From a virus, in IMG/VR virus record IMGVR_UViG_3300047388_000310, positions 1 through 39,919 of that record: a DNA stretch of 39,919 nt. One strand, 5' to 3'. Positions within the stretch are counted from its first letter, which is position 1; each line of letters opens with the position of its first letter. The translations under genes and the position numbers were made by a program. The notes beneath the pieces are model-generated. The model saw only the letters and a program-made list of their open reading frames with translations, searched no databases and was not told where the DNA came from. Positions 8,643 to 15,836 of the stretch are shown here, one piece after another.

Positions 8643-8680
8643 GGCCGGCCCCATCCTCCGGGATGGGGCCGGCCTGTTTT
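8643..8680 (+). terminator. Strong rho-independent terminator of the late operon
   Basis: A perfect 14-bp GC-rich stem (arms 8643-8656 and 8661-8674) with a TCCG tetraloop is followed by TGTTTT. It lies 60 bases after the holin-like stop and 14 bases beyond the stop of the convergent minus-strand gene, so it can insulate both. Confidence 0.9.
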
Positions 8681-8693
8681 CGCATGCCCGCGG

Positions 8694-9038
8694 TCAGGCC
8701 AAGTGCACAGGCTCTAGGTCAAACGTCACCTTGCCGTCAAGAAGCACATGACGCCCGGTGACCCGGTAAGTGCCCTCGTTATCTCCGTGTCTCACGGTGA
8801 CGATGTGGCCTTCCTCAATCGCAGCGATTGCGGCGGCCCAAGCGCCGAGCATTTCCAGCGTCGCGCCCGCAGAGGCACCGTAGGCGAAGGGGGCAGCATT
8901 TAGCAGGGGCGTGCATTCCTCCTGCACGGGAGCAGGCGGCGGTGCCCACCGCATCGCGTCCTTGCTGGTGCCGTAGTCCCGCAGCGCGCCGTCGATGGTG
9001 TCAAGAATCTCGCTGGCCACGGTCCCATTCTTCCGCAT
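8694..9038 (-). CDS. Small uncharacterised phage-type protein
   Basis: A 114-residue product starting at ATG 9038; the frame stays open further upstream, and no good RBS settles the start. The N-terminal part (EILDTIDGALRDYGTSKDAMRW) carries the D-A-M-R-W motif seen in many small actinophage proteins. The middle is hydrophobic (LEMLGAWAAAIAAIEEG) and the C-terminus is beta-rich (TVRHGDNEGTYRVTGRHVL). It is read toward the late-operon terminator. Function unknown. Confidence 0.5.
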   Translation of the reverse strand: MRKNGTVASEILDTIDGALRDYGTSKDAMRWAPPPAPVQEECTPLLNAAPFAYGASAGATLEMLGAWAAAIAAIEEGHIVTVRHGDNEGTYRVTGRHVLLDGKVTFDLEPVHLA

Positions 9039-9157
9039 GTCACCGGCCACCTGTTTGTCACCCTGCGGACAGGATTGCCTCCGGCCTGTGACGGGGACGA
9101 TCGTGGTGGAGGTCAGGTCTCCTTGCCGAGTTGGACACGGCGCCCGCACAAGGTAAC

Positions 9158-9193
9158 GCCCATCCCGCCAGGTCCCCCGTTGGCGGGATGGGC
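9158..9193 (-). terminator. Hairpin terminator after the lectin-protein gene
   Basis: A perfect 13-bp inverted repeat (arms 9158-9170 and 9181-9193, 10-base loop) lies 19 bases after the stop of the minus-strand secreted-protein gene. There is no strong T-run on either side, so it is a high-GC actinobacterial-type terminator rather than a classical one. Confidence 0.6.
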
Positions 9194-9211
9194 ACTTTCG
9201 CATACCAGGGG

Positions 9212-10588
9212 CTAGACGTTCGTCCACTGCTCCGAGCCGTAGGTGCTGTTGCACGCCCATAGTTGAAGCTGGGTTCCGCTGGTAGTGCTGTAATTCGGGT
9301 CACGCAGGCACTTGCCCGAGGTGGGGTTCACCCACTCGTGCGTGGTGTTGTTGTATGACCACTGCTGGTTCCACCCGCCGCTGCAGCGGTACAGGTCGAT
9401 TAGTGCGCCGTTCGCCGTGCTGTGGTTGGCGATGTTGATGCACTGCCCCGTGTTCAGGGAGCGTCGCAGCGACCCGTCAGGGTAGGCCACCCAGGTCTGG
9501 CGGGTGAACCCGTTACAGCCGCTGATGTCCACCTTGGTGTTGTTGGCAAGGGAACCGCCAAAGTCATCCACGCAGAAAGTGGACTTCCCCTTCAGCTTGA
9601 TTGCGGCCTTGGGATAGGTGGATGCGGCCTGACAGTTGCTGGTTCGGTTGTCCCACTCAGGCTGCATGGCGAAGGTGCCGGTGCTCATCGTTTCCGCGAA
9701 CAGCCCGGTCCACGCGCACTTGTCGCCGATCTCGAACCCAGCGTTGTCGTACCAGGCGGACTGGTTGTTGACGAACGGGTCGGTGACCGACTCGGTGAAC
9801 TCGTGCCCGCCGACGATGCTCCACCCGTCGAAGGCGTTCTGCACGAAGTTGGCCCCGCAGTTGCCGCCCTGGTCAGGCATGTAGGGCAGGTTGGTCCAGC
9901 TCAGGAGCTGGGTGCTGCTGTACTGGGCCCAGTTGTGGTAGGCGCAATACTGGGAGCCGAAGCCACCGCCGGGGTTGGTGCCCGAGGGGCTGACCACGAC
10001 GATCTGCGTGTTGTTGTTAATCGAGTGGCCGCCGCTGGCCAGGAAGTTGGCGTAGGCCACTGCCACCGCCGCGAGCTGGGCGTCCGTGGCCGAAGCGGGC
10101 ACCGCCCCGTCGCAGTAGACATTCTCCTGGATGAGAGCGTGGCCCGCCACGGTCGGGTAGATGGGGTCAGTGGGGCCGTACTGGCTGGCGATCGGGGCCT
10201 CGGTGTCGCTGCTGGTGCCGATGCCGCTGTAGAGAGCGCCGAGGTAGGCCTCGTCGTTGCCGCCGTTGCCGAGCTGGCCGCTACAGGTGGAGGACCACCA
10301 CAGGCCCCAGTAGATCACGTAGACCTGCGGGTCCTGCTGGACGGGGCCGCCGTGCCAGAGCAGGTTGCCGCCGCCCAGGCGGTTGATGGTGCCCGCCTTG
10401 GCGAACGGGACGGTGATCTTGGGGCTGCCGTGCTGGACGCTTGCCGGGTGCAGGGTGATCCCCCGCAGAAGCGGCGCCGTGTGGTGCGCCGTGCCCGCGC
10501 CCGCGGGGGCGGCGATCCCGAGCGCCGCCAGCAGGGCAGCGGCCAGGAATGCGACGGGGACAGACCATCGCCGCAGGGTTCCAGTCAT
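9212..10588 (-). CDS. Secreted HExxE metalloprotease-like protein with ricin-type lectin domain
   Basis: ATG 10588 is preceded by AAGGAA. The 458-residue protein has a typical signal peptide (basic MTGTLRRW, hydrophobic core to ~residue 30, AGA cleavage region). The central domain (~70-320) contains GGHEFTESVTDP (HEFTE, 262-266) and GFEIGDKCAW (~285-293), the zinc-peptidase-like HExxE plus downstream E-G-D pattern of a family of secreted actinobacterial proteins. Residues ~330-458 form a ricin B-like beta-trefoil with three QxW-type repeats (QTW, QQW, EQW) and disulfide cysteines, which bind sugars. It is probably exported to act at a glycan surface. HExxE replaces the usual HExxH, so catalysis is not certain. 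Last gene of the carbohydrate cassette. Confidence 0.7.
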   Translation of the reverse strand: MTGTLRRWSVPVAFLAAALLAALGIAAPAGAGTAHHTAPLLRGITLHPASVQHGSPKITVPFAKAGTINRLGGGNLLWHGGPVQQDPQVYVIYWGLWWSSTCSGQLGNGGNDEAYLGALYSGIGTSSDTEAPIASQYGPTDPIYPTVAGHALIQENVYCDGAVPASATDAQLAAVAVAYANFLASGGHSINNNTQIVVVSPSGTNPGGGFGSQYCAYHNWAQYSSTQLLSWTNLPYMPDQGGNCGANFVQNAFDGWSIVGGHEFTESVTDPFVNNQSAWYDNAGFEIGDKCAWTGLFAETMSTGTFAMQPEWDNRTSNCQAASTYPKAAIKLKGKSTFCVDDFGGSLANNTKVDISGCNGFTRQTWVAYPDGSLRRSLNTGQCINIANHSTANGALIDLYRCSGGWNQQWSYNNTTHEWVNPTSGKCLRDPNYSTTSGTQLQLWACNSTYGSEQWTNV

Positions 10589-10629
10589 AGATATTCCTTC
10601 CTTGGTTAATGACGTGAATAACGGGGGTC

Positions 10630-11334
10630 TTACCTCACGGAGAACTGCGTGGTTGCCAGGCCTTCGCCATTCACCCACAGCTCGAACCCCGCCGAGATCT
10701 GGACAAGCAAGTCGGCCGGGCGTGCCCAGCCCTGCGTGACTGCCAGCTCGAAAAACGGGGTGAGGTTCAGGTCTGTCACGCTTGCCCGTGGCGTGGCATA
10801 CCGGAACTGGATCAGGTTCCAGGAAACCGAGGGGTCATTCGCGCTCATTCGCGGCCGCTTGCTCAGCAGGAACTCATCCGCCCCCACTGTGACCGGGTAG
10901 GCTCCCAGCGGCACTCTCGGGTACGTGAGCATGATCATCACCTCGGCGACCCGGAACTGCTGGCCGGGCCACTTGCTGAAAATCCAGCAGTCGTAGGTGG
11001 TGTCCCACCTGCTCCCGGGCACGGCGTCCTGGCTGGTTTCCCAGGTGGTGAGGATGGGTCTCAGCCCCGCCAGGCTCACGGGCATGAAGCTTCCGTGCGT
11101 CTTGGCGTTGCCAAAGAGGCTGCAGCCGCTGCTGATGCTGGGGTAGCCCATCACGGCCGAGCTGTCGGCGGCTGATTTCACGATGGTGAAATCAGGGGCA
11201 CCGCTGGCATTGGTGATGCACTGCTCCCCGTTATAGGCGGTGCCGTAGCCCCAGGCGTTGTTGGCCAGGAGATAGGCGGGGGGGCCGCCGGCTGTCACGG
11301 GAAGGGAATCGTACTGCCCGCAGAGGATGCCCAT
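10630..11334 (-). CDS. GH12 endoglucanase-like enzyme lacking a signal peptide
   Basis: A 234-residue protein with the full GH12 pattern: CGQYDS at the N-terminus, NNAWGYG (~25-31), YNGEQCI (~34-40), SSGCS (~68-72), TTWETS, WDTTYDCWIF, EVMIML with the presumed nucleophile Glu131, and SAGFELWVNGEGL with the presumed acid/base Glu218. GH12 enzymes hydrolyse beta-1,4-glucan, xyloglucan or mixed-linkage glucan by a retaining mechanism. The start codon falls where the mature chain of secreted relatives begins; no export signal is visible. It starts four bases after the lipoprotein gene, so it is co-translated. It may trim the polymer made by the GT2 synthase. Family certain; localisation odd. Confidence 0.8.
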   Translation of the reverse strand: MGILCGQYDSLPVTAGGPPAYLLANNAWGYGTAYNGEQCITNASGAPDFTIVKSAADSSAVMGYPSISSGCSLFGNAKTHGSFMPVSLAGLRPILTTWETSQDAVPGSRWDTTYDCWIFSKWPGQQFRVAEVMIMLTYPRVPLGAYPVTVGADEFLLSKRPRMSANDPSVSWNLIQFRYATPRASVTDLNLTPFFELAVTQGWARPADLLVQISAGFELWVNGEGLATTQFSVR

Positions 11335-11338
11335 AGAA

Positions 11339-11770
11339 TCAGCCTTTGACCTGATGCTTCAGCAAGCAGTACGTGGCAATTAGTTTACCGTAGCCGAATG
11401 CGGCCTGCTGGGTCTTGTGCGACAAGACCATGGCGATCTTGTACTTGGCCCACATGGCCGCGATGGCGTCTGTCACGCAGGTGGTGGCTGCCTGCCGCCG
11501 GGCCGGGGTGCGGCCCAGGCATTTGACTAGCTTGTCCCGGTCCCGCAGCCCCCAGCCGGACCTGGTGATGCACTTGGCGAACACGGCCTCGGCGGCGTTC
11601 TTGCCGGGGAAATGCGCGGGGGCCGTGGCCGGGCTCGCGCTCGGGCTGGCACTAGGGCTGGCCGGAGGCGCGGCGGCGGGCGCGCTGCTGGTGCTGTGCG
11701 GGCCGCAGCCCGCGAGGACGAGGACCGCAGTGGTGAGGACCGCGGCGGCGAGGAAGGCTCTTGCGCTCAA
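11339..11770 (-). CDS. Small lipoprotein
   Basis: A TTG start overlaps the preceding stop (TTGA), with GAAGGA upstream. The 143-residue product has a lipoprotein signal with lipobox LAGC (Cys22), followed by an Ala/Ser/Pro linker (~25-53) and a compact helical domain with four cysteines (AKCITRSGWG, KCLGRTP, TTCVTD, TYCLLK), which may form two disulfides. It is likely anchored on the outer face of the membrane beside the polysaccharide synthase. No enzymatic motif is seen; an assembly or binding role is inference from context. Confidence 0.65.
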   Translation of the reverse strand: MSARAFLAAAVLTTAVLVLAGCGPHSTSSAPAAAPPASPSASPSASPATAPAHFPGKNAAEAVFAKCITRSGWGLRDRDKLVKCLGRTPARRQAATTCVTDAIAAMWAKYKIAMVLSHKTQQAAFGYGKLIATYCLLKHQVKG

Positions 11771-12705
11771 CTGGATTCCTTCAGTTTCTGGGACTCTTGG
11801 CGGAAGGTGGCCAGGTCCTGCGGGCGGTTGTCGAGATACCAGGGCCTGCGGCCATCCTGGTCATACCAGAGCAGGCCCAGCAGGTGGTACTGCCTGATGC
11901 CGTCGAACAGCGACCGGATCTGCTGCGCGCTTGTGAGCCATGGCCCGGTCGCCGTCTCGGTCAGCAGCACAGGCTTACTGGTGACGCGGCGGATTTGCCG
12001 CAGGGTGGGCCGGAAAATGCGGCGGAAGGTGGCCTGCGGGCCCTCGAAGTAGGCGTCCAGCCCGACCCAGTCCACGTACGGCGCGCCCGGCCACCACCGG
12101 GCCACGGGGGAGGAGCCGGGGCCGCCGTAGACATGGTTGACCGTCCACACCCAGGTCACCAGCGGGGAGGCCAGCAGGTCATGGACGCGGCGCCACGCCG
12201 TGATGAAGTCCGCCGGGCGGGTGTGCCGGAACCCCCACGGGTACCAGTCCCCGTTCATCTCGTGGCCGAAGGACAGGGCAACGCGCATGTGCGCCCTGGC
12301 TATCTGGGCGGCGAAGGAACGCAGGTGGCCGTCGTCCGCCCCGGACAGGACCGGGGCCACTCCCTGGCGCGGGTCGAGCTGGATGAGCGGCAGGATGCCC
12401 CGCGCTGTGAGGTACGCGGCCCACCGGGCCGGGAACGGGGAGCTGAGCCGCTGGTAGACCTCCACGATGGTGGGCGGCACCTGGGTCGCGGTCACCCAGG
12501 CGGCGAGGCGGGCCCTGCTCTGCTCGGCCAGGTCGACGCCCCGGTAGCATCCGGTGCTGCGGCAAAGCCGGAGCACCGGCGGTGGCGGGGAAGGGGCAGC
12601 CTGCGGCGCCGGGCCAGGGTGCGGCTGCGACAGGTTCCAGCCCAGGACCGCGATCAGGGCAAGGGGGACCAGCGCGGCCAGCGTCTTGCCCGCCCTGGAA
12701 GTCAC
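11767..12705 (-). CDS. GH26-family glycoside hydrolase, membrane-anchored or secreted
   Basis: The GTG start overlaps the GT2 stop (GTGA). The 312-residue product has an N-terminal hydrophobic segment (LAALVPLALIAVLGWNL) without a clear cleavage site, a Pro/Ala linker, then a TIM barrel with GH26 signatures: LSFGHEMNGDWYPWG (acid/base Glu149), TWVWTVN, RWWPGAPYVDWVGLDAYF, and KPVLLTETATGP (nucleophile Glu250). GH26 enzymes cleave beta-mannan, beta-1,3-xylan or mixed beta-glucans. Coupling to a GT2 synthase suggests it edits or releases the nascent polysaccharide. A second GH26 gene lies at the right edge of the window. Confidence 0.8.
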   Translation of the reverse strand: MTSRAGKTLAALVPLALIAVLGWNLSQPHPGPAPQAAPSPPPPVLRLCRSTGCYRGVDLAEQSRARLAAWVTATQVPPTIVEVYQRLSSPFPARWAAYLTARGILPLIQLDPRQGVAPVLSGADDGHLRSFAAQIARAHMRVALSFGHEMNGDWYPWGFRHTRPADFITAWRRVHDLLASPLVTWVWTVNHVYGGPGSSPVARWWPGAPYVDWVGLDAYFEGPQATFRRIFRPTLRQIRRVTSKPVLLTETATGPWLTSAQQIRSLFDGIRQYHLLGLLWYDQDGRRPWYLDNRPQDLATFRQESQKLKESS

Positions 12706-14198
12706 GCCGCCTCCAGAACGGCATCCGGCGGGACGGTCAGCGCCTCGATGCCCTCCTGGCGCGTTGTCCACCGCTGCTTCAGGAAGGTGCTGATCCCGTA
12801 CAGCCGGACCGGGCGCAGCACCACCGTGGCCCACAAGATGCCGGTGGGGTAAAGCAGCAGCGACTTCAGCCGGTACGCCCGGCTCTCACCCTCCCGCCGG
12901 ACCCTGAGGGTGTGCGGCGCGACCATGTAGGTCCAGCCGATCACCGAGACGGCCGCATACTCCAGGATCCGCGCGGAACCCGGCCAGTTGAGCGCGATGA
13001 CCGCCGGCAGCGCGGCCGACATGAAGATCATGTACCAGGTGAGCACCGTCCACCAGTAACCGTAGGAACGGACGGGCAGGTACTTCAGCCGCCAGCAGTT
13101 GCGGATCACCGCGCCGCGCGCCCAGCGGGTCCACTGGCGGAAGTGGTGGGAGAAGGTCTCCGGGTGCATAGGCAGGCTGAACGCGGTCGGCTGCTGCACC
13201 GTCTTCCCGTACCACTGGCAGAACAGGGTGAGCGCCGCGTCGTCGCCGAGTTTGATCCGCCGGCCCAGGAACGTCTCCCCGATATAACAAGGCACGGCCT
13301 CACGGATGACCCATGCCCGGTACAGCGCGAACGTGCCCCGGTTGACCAGCAGGCAGCCGCGCACCGATTGCGCGGCCCAGACGGTGAGCTGATAGTAGGT
13401 GTTGCGGACGGCCACGGTCCGGGTCAGCCAGTTGACGTTCTTGTTGAAGTTCTCCTCCACGCCGGCGACGGACATGACCTTCTCATCGGCCAGCGGCTTG
13501 AGCCCTTCCTCGATGCCGCGATAGTCCAGGGTGGTGTCCGAGTCCACCGTCACGAAGATGTCGGCCTCCGGGTGGGAGGCGAACACCACCGACTGCGCCC
13601 ACTTCTTGCCGCCGTTCTCCGGCAGCGTGGTCCACCGCACCTGGCAGCGGCCGCCGGATTGCGCTGTCCAGTGCTCCTCCAGTGACCGGTAGCCCGCCCC
13701 GCCCGAGCCGTCGTCCACGACATGGATGCAGTCAGGTGGCCAGGACTGGTTGAACAGCGCCCAGATGCAGCGGTCCAGCAGGGCGGGGTCCTCGTTGTAA
13801 ACAGGCACGGCCGCCACCACGCACAGCCGGCGCAGCAGCGCGGCCTCCGCGGGCCCCGCCGTGAACGGGCGGCTGAACCAGGAGATCGCCAGCGGGACTG
13901 CCCGCATGCCCAGCCCGGCCGCCCACAGCAGTAGCAGCAGCGGGGAGGCGTTCTCCGCGGACCAGTAGTGACGGGCGACCAGGAACAGGATCGCCAGCAT
14001 GGCGAGGGACGCCCAGGCCCACGCCCAGGAATCCGAATACCGGACGCGGGGGACGTCGTAGGACCCGCTCAGGGCTCCTGGAGTGACTTGCCGCGCCGCC
14101 ACAGGAACCGGGCCGTCAGCGCTATGGCGATGACGGCCGCCCCGCTTGCGGACGCGGCCACGATCATGTCCCGGAACACGGCTGTCGTTGCCTTTCAC
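12702..14198 (-). CDS. Processive GT2 polysaccharide synthase, hyaluronan/cellulose-synthase-like
   Basis: Membrane glycosyltransferase with the processive GT2 hallmarks (numbered from GTG 14198): VAAVPVYNEDP (~128-138), VVDDGSGG (~160-167), TVDSDT (DxD, ~217-222), KLGDDAALTLF (~316-326) and RQWTRWARG (QxxRW, ~354-362). Two N-terminal and several C-terminal membrane spans flank the catalytic core. It should polymerise a nucleotide sugar on the inner face and push the chain outward. The start is uncertain: the first ~50 residues from GTG 14198 look non-native and overlap another small frame, so translation may begin nearer 14050-14110 at GTG or CTG. First large gene of the cassette, coupled to GH26 by a GTGA overlap. 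Confidence 0.8.
   Translation of the reverse strand: MKGNDSRVPGHDRGRVRKRGGRHRHSADGPVPVAARQVTPGALSGSYDVPRVRYSDSWAWAWASLAMLAILFLVARHYWSAENASPLLLLLWAAGLGMRAVPLAISWFSRPFTAGPAEAALLRRLCVVAAVPVYNEDPALLDRCIWALFNQSWPPDCIHVVDDGSGGAGYRSLEEHWTAQSGGRCQVRWTTLPENGGKKWAQSVVFASHPEADIFVTVDSDTTLDYRGIEEGLKPLADEKVMSVAGVEENFNKNVNWLTRTVAVRNTYYQLTVWAAQSVRGCLLVNRGTFALYRAWVIREAVPCYIGETFLGRRIKLGDDAALTLFCQWYGKTVQQPTAFSLPMHPETFSHHFRQWTRWARGAVIRNCWRLKYLPVRSYGYWWTVLTWYMIFMSAALPAVIALNWPGSARILEYAAVSVIGWTYMVAPHTLRVRREGESRAYRLKSLLLYPTGILWATVVLRPVRLYGISTFLKQRWTTRQEGIEALTVPPDAVLEAA
14069..14167 (-). CDS. Small single-span membrane protein upstream of the GT2 gene
   Basis: A 32-residue frame (MIVAASASGAAVIAIALTAR then FLWRRGKSLQEP), or 36 residues if it starts at GTG 14179. 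It has one hydrophobic span and a basic stop-transfer tail. Its stop lies just before the point where conserved GT2 sequence begins, which suggests it is a separate coupled gene and that the GT2 start is downstream of 14198. It may be a small subunit of the synthase. No clear RBS. Confidence 0.4.
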   Translation of the reverse strand: MIVAASASGAAVIAIALTARFLWRRGKSLQEP

Positions 14199-14268
14199 TT
14201 GAGCAGGGCCCCCCCGGCTGCGGAATTAAGGTGACAGCCAGTTAACGGCGAACACGGATTGTAAGGGA

Positions 14269-14288
14269 TACCATCTCTAAATATGGTA
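14269..14288. promoter_or_regulatory. Inverted repeat over the serine integrase start codon
   Basis: TACCAT (14269-14274) and ATGGTA (14283-14288) form a 6-bp inverted repeat with an 8-base spacer that includes the ATG of the serine recombinase. TACCAT could also serve as a -10 element for a nearly leaderless transcript; no matching -35 is seen. A protein bound here would block both transcription and translation starts. Confidence 0.4.
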
Positions 14289-15776
14289 GCGGGCCAGGGT
14301 GGCGAATGGGTGGTTTACCTGCGCTTGTCCAAAGGGCGGGCCGGGATCGCCCGGCAGCGCCGGGCCACCATCGCCTGGGTGGAAGGCGACCTCGGCGGCA
14401 CCATCGTAGACGAGTTCCGCGACGCCGATAAGACAGCCTTCCAGCAATTCGGCGGCCCGCTGCCCAAACGGGCCGGGTTCGATGGCATGCTCGCCGCCAT
14501 CGCCGCCCGGCCAGGGCTGAGCGCCGCCGCCTGGCATGCCGACCGGCTGTGCCGCAACCTGGATGACGCCGAGCGGCTGCTCACCACATCGGCTGGCGCC
14601 GGGGGAGTGATCGGCACCCCGGCCGGGGGCATCTACGACCCGTCCACCGCCACCGGGCGGGGGAACTTCCGCCGCGACGTCGTGTCGGCCATCTCCGAGG
14701 TGGACCACATGACCGAGCGGATCGTGCTGATGAAGAACGAGGCCAAGGCGGCCGGGCACTGGCTCGGCGGCCCCAGGCCGTTCGGGTGGGAACGCGACCG
14801 CAGCCGCGAGGACGGGGAGCCGCCGCGGCTGCTGCTGGCGCCTGCCGAGGCGGACCTGATCCGCTCCGGCACCCTGGCGATCATCGAGGGTGCCTCGCTG
14901 CGGTCGGTCGCCGCCGCGTGGAACGCCTCCGGGATCACCGGCCCCAGGGGCGGCACGTGGGCAAACCGGGACGTTTCCCTGATGCTCCGCCGCGCCCGCA
15001 ACGCCGGCCTGGCCGAGCACAACCTCGACGGCACCGGCCCGCAAGTGCTCCGCGACGGCACCTGGCCCGCGCTCGTCACCGCAGACGAGTGGCGCACCTG
15101 CAAGGCGGTCCTGGAGAATCCCGCCCGGCGCACCGCGTTCACCACCCAGCCCAAGCACCTGCTGTCCGGGATCGCGCTATGCGGCGTGTGCGGGTCGCCC
15201 GTCGTGGCCGACGGCGGGAACCGCGGCCGCGGCCGCCCGCGCCAGGTCACCTACCGGGACCGGCCCAAGGGCGGCAAGGGCCACGTAGCCCGCAACGCCG
15301 GCCCGCTCGAGGAGTACGTCAGCGAACTGGTCATCGCCTGGGTCGAGCGGTACGGCCAGGACGCCCTGAACCCGCCCGCCCCGGACACCGCCCTGCTGTC
15401 AGCCCAGTTGCGGGCCGTGGAGGGCGAGCTGCGGTCCCTGGAGCGGGCCGCCGACGAGGGGGCCATCACCAACGCCCAGTGGCTGCGCCGCGTCACCCCG
15501 CTCAACAAGCAGGCCGCCAGCCTGGGCGGCCGCATCGCCAGCGCCGCCGTGGCCAGGGTGCCCGCGCAGGTCTTCACCGAGGACGACATCCGGGCCGGAT
15601 GGCACGCGGCGGACCTCGACGCCCAGCGGGCGATCATCCGCGCGCTCATGACCATCACCATCCTGCCGTCGCCGCCGGGACGGCCACCCGGGTGGAAGCG
15701 GGGCGACGGGCCGTACTTCCGGCCGGAGCTGGTGCGGATCGGGTGGAAGCGCGGGGGCGGCGACCCGGCCGATTGA
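14283..15776 (+). CDS. int: Large serine recombinase (phage integrase)
   Basis: The 497-residue protein has the three-part structure of large serine integrases. The resolvase catalytic domain begins WVVYLRLSKGR (nucleophile Ser16), followed by ARQRRA and AAAWHADRLCRNLDDAERL (~81-99). The recombinase domain begins LGGPRPFGWERD (~161-172), with WNASGITGPRGGTW. The zinc-ribbon region has LCGVCGSP (Cys300, Cys303), but the second cysteine pair is replaced by polar residues (TYRDRPKGGKGHVARNAGP). A coiled-coil-like segment (~365-400) precedes the C-terminus. It should join attP and attB; a gp3-like directionality factor encoded 18 kb away could reverse it. No RBS is seen, suggesting a leaderless start. 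Confidence 0.9.
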   Translation: MVAGQGGEWVVYLRLSKGRAGIARQRRATIAWVEGDLGGTIVDEFRDADKTAFQQFGGPLPKRAGFDGMLAAIAARPGLSAAAWHADRLCRNLDDAERLLTTSAGAGGVIGTPAGGIYDPSTATGRGNFRRDVVSAISEVDHMTERIVLMKNEAKAAGHWLGGPRPFGWERDRSREDGEPPRLLLAPAEADLIRSGTLAIIEGASLRSVAAAWNASGITGPRGGTWANRDVSLMLRRARNAGLAEHNLDGTGPQVLRDGTWPALVTADEWRTCKAVLENPARRTAFTTQPKHLLSGIALCGVCGSPVVADGGNRGRGRPRQVTYRDRPKGGKGHVARNAGPLEEYVSELVIAWVERYGQDALNPPAPDTALLSAQLRAVEGELRSLERAADEGAITNAQWLRRVTPLNKQAASLGGRIASAAVARVPAQVFTEDDIRAGWHAADLDAQRAIIRALMTITILPSPPGRPPGWKRGDGPYFRPELVRIGWKRGGGDPAD

Positions 15777-15799
15777 GTATGACTTCCGCTGAGTTTGGC

Positions 15800-15836
15800 T
15801 TGACAATCCCGATCCGGGCCACGTACGATACGACTT
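15800..15836 (+). promoter_or_regulatory. Consensus promoter giving a leaderless tyrosine recombinase mRNA
   Basis: A perfect TTGACA (15800-15805) and TACGAT (15824-15829) are spaced by 18 bases. The -10 ends seven bases before ATG 15837, so transcription should begin at or next to the start codon. This is the best consensus promoter seen in the window and makes the tyrosine recombinase gene independent of the serine integrase gene 60 bases upstream. Confidence 0.75.

Noticed and set aside
9422-10609. Long plus-strand frame opposite the lectin-protein gene
   Set aside because: Val/Gly/Ala/Arg-rich shadow of a clear signal-peptide-bearing protein.
11761-13685. Two long plus-strand frames opposite GH26 and GT2
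   Set aside because: Low-complexity mirror frames; catalytic motifs are on the minus strand.
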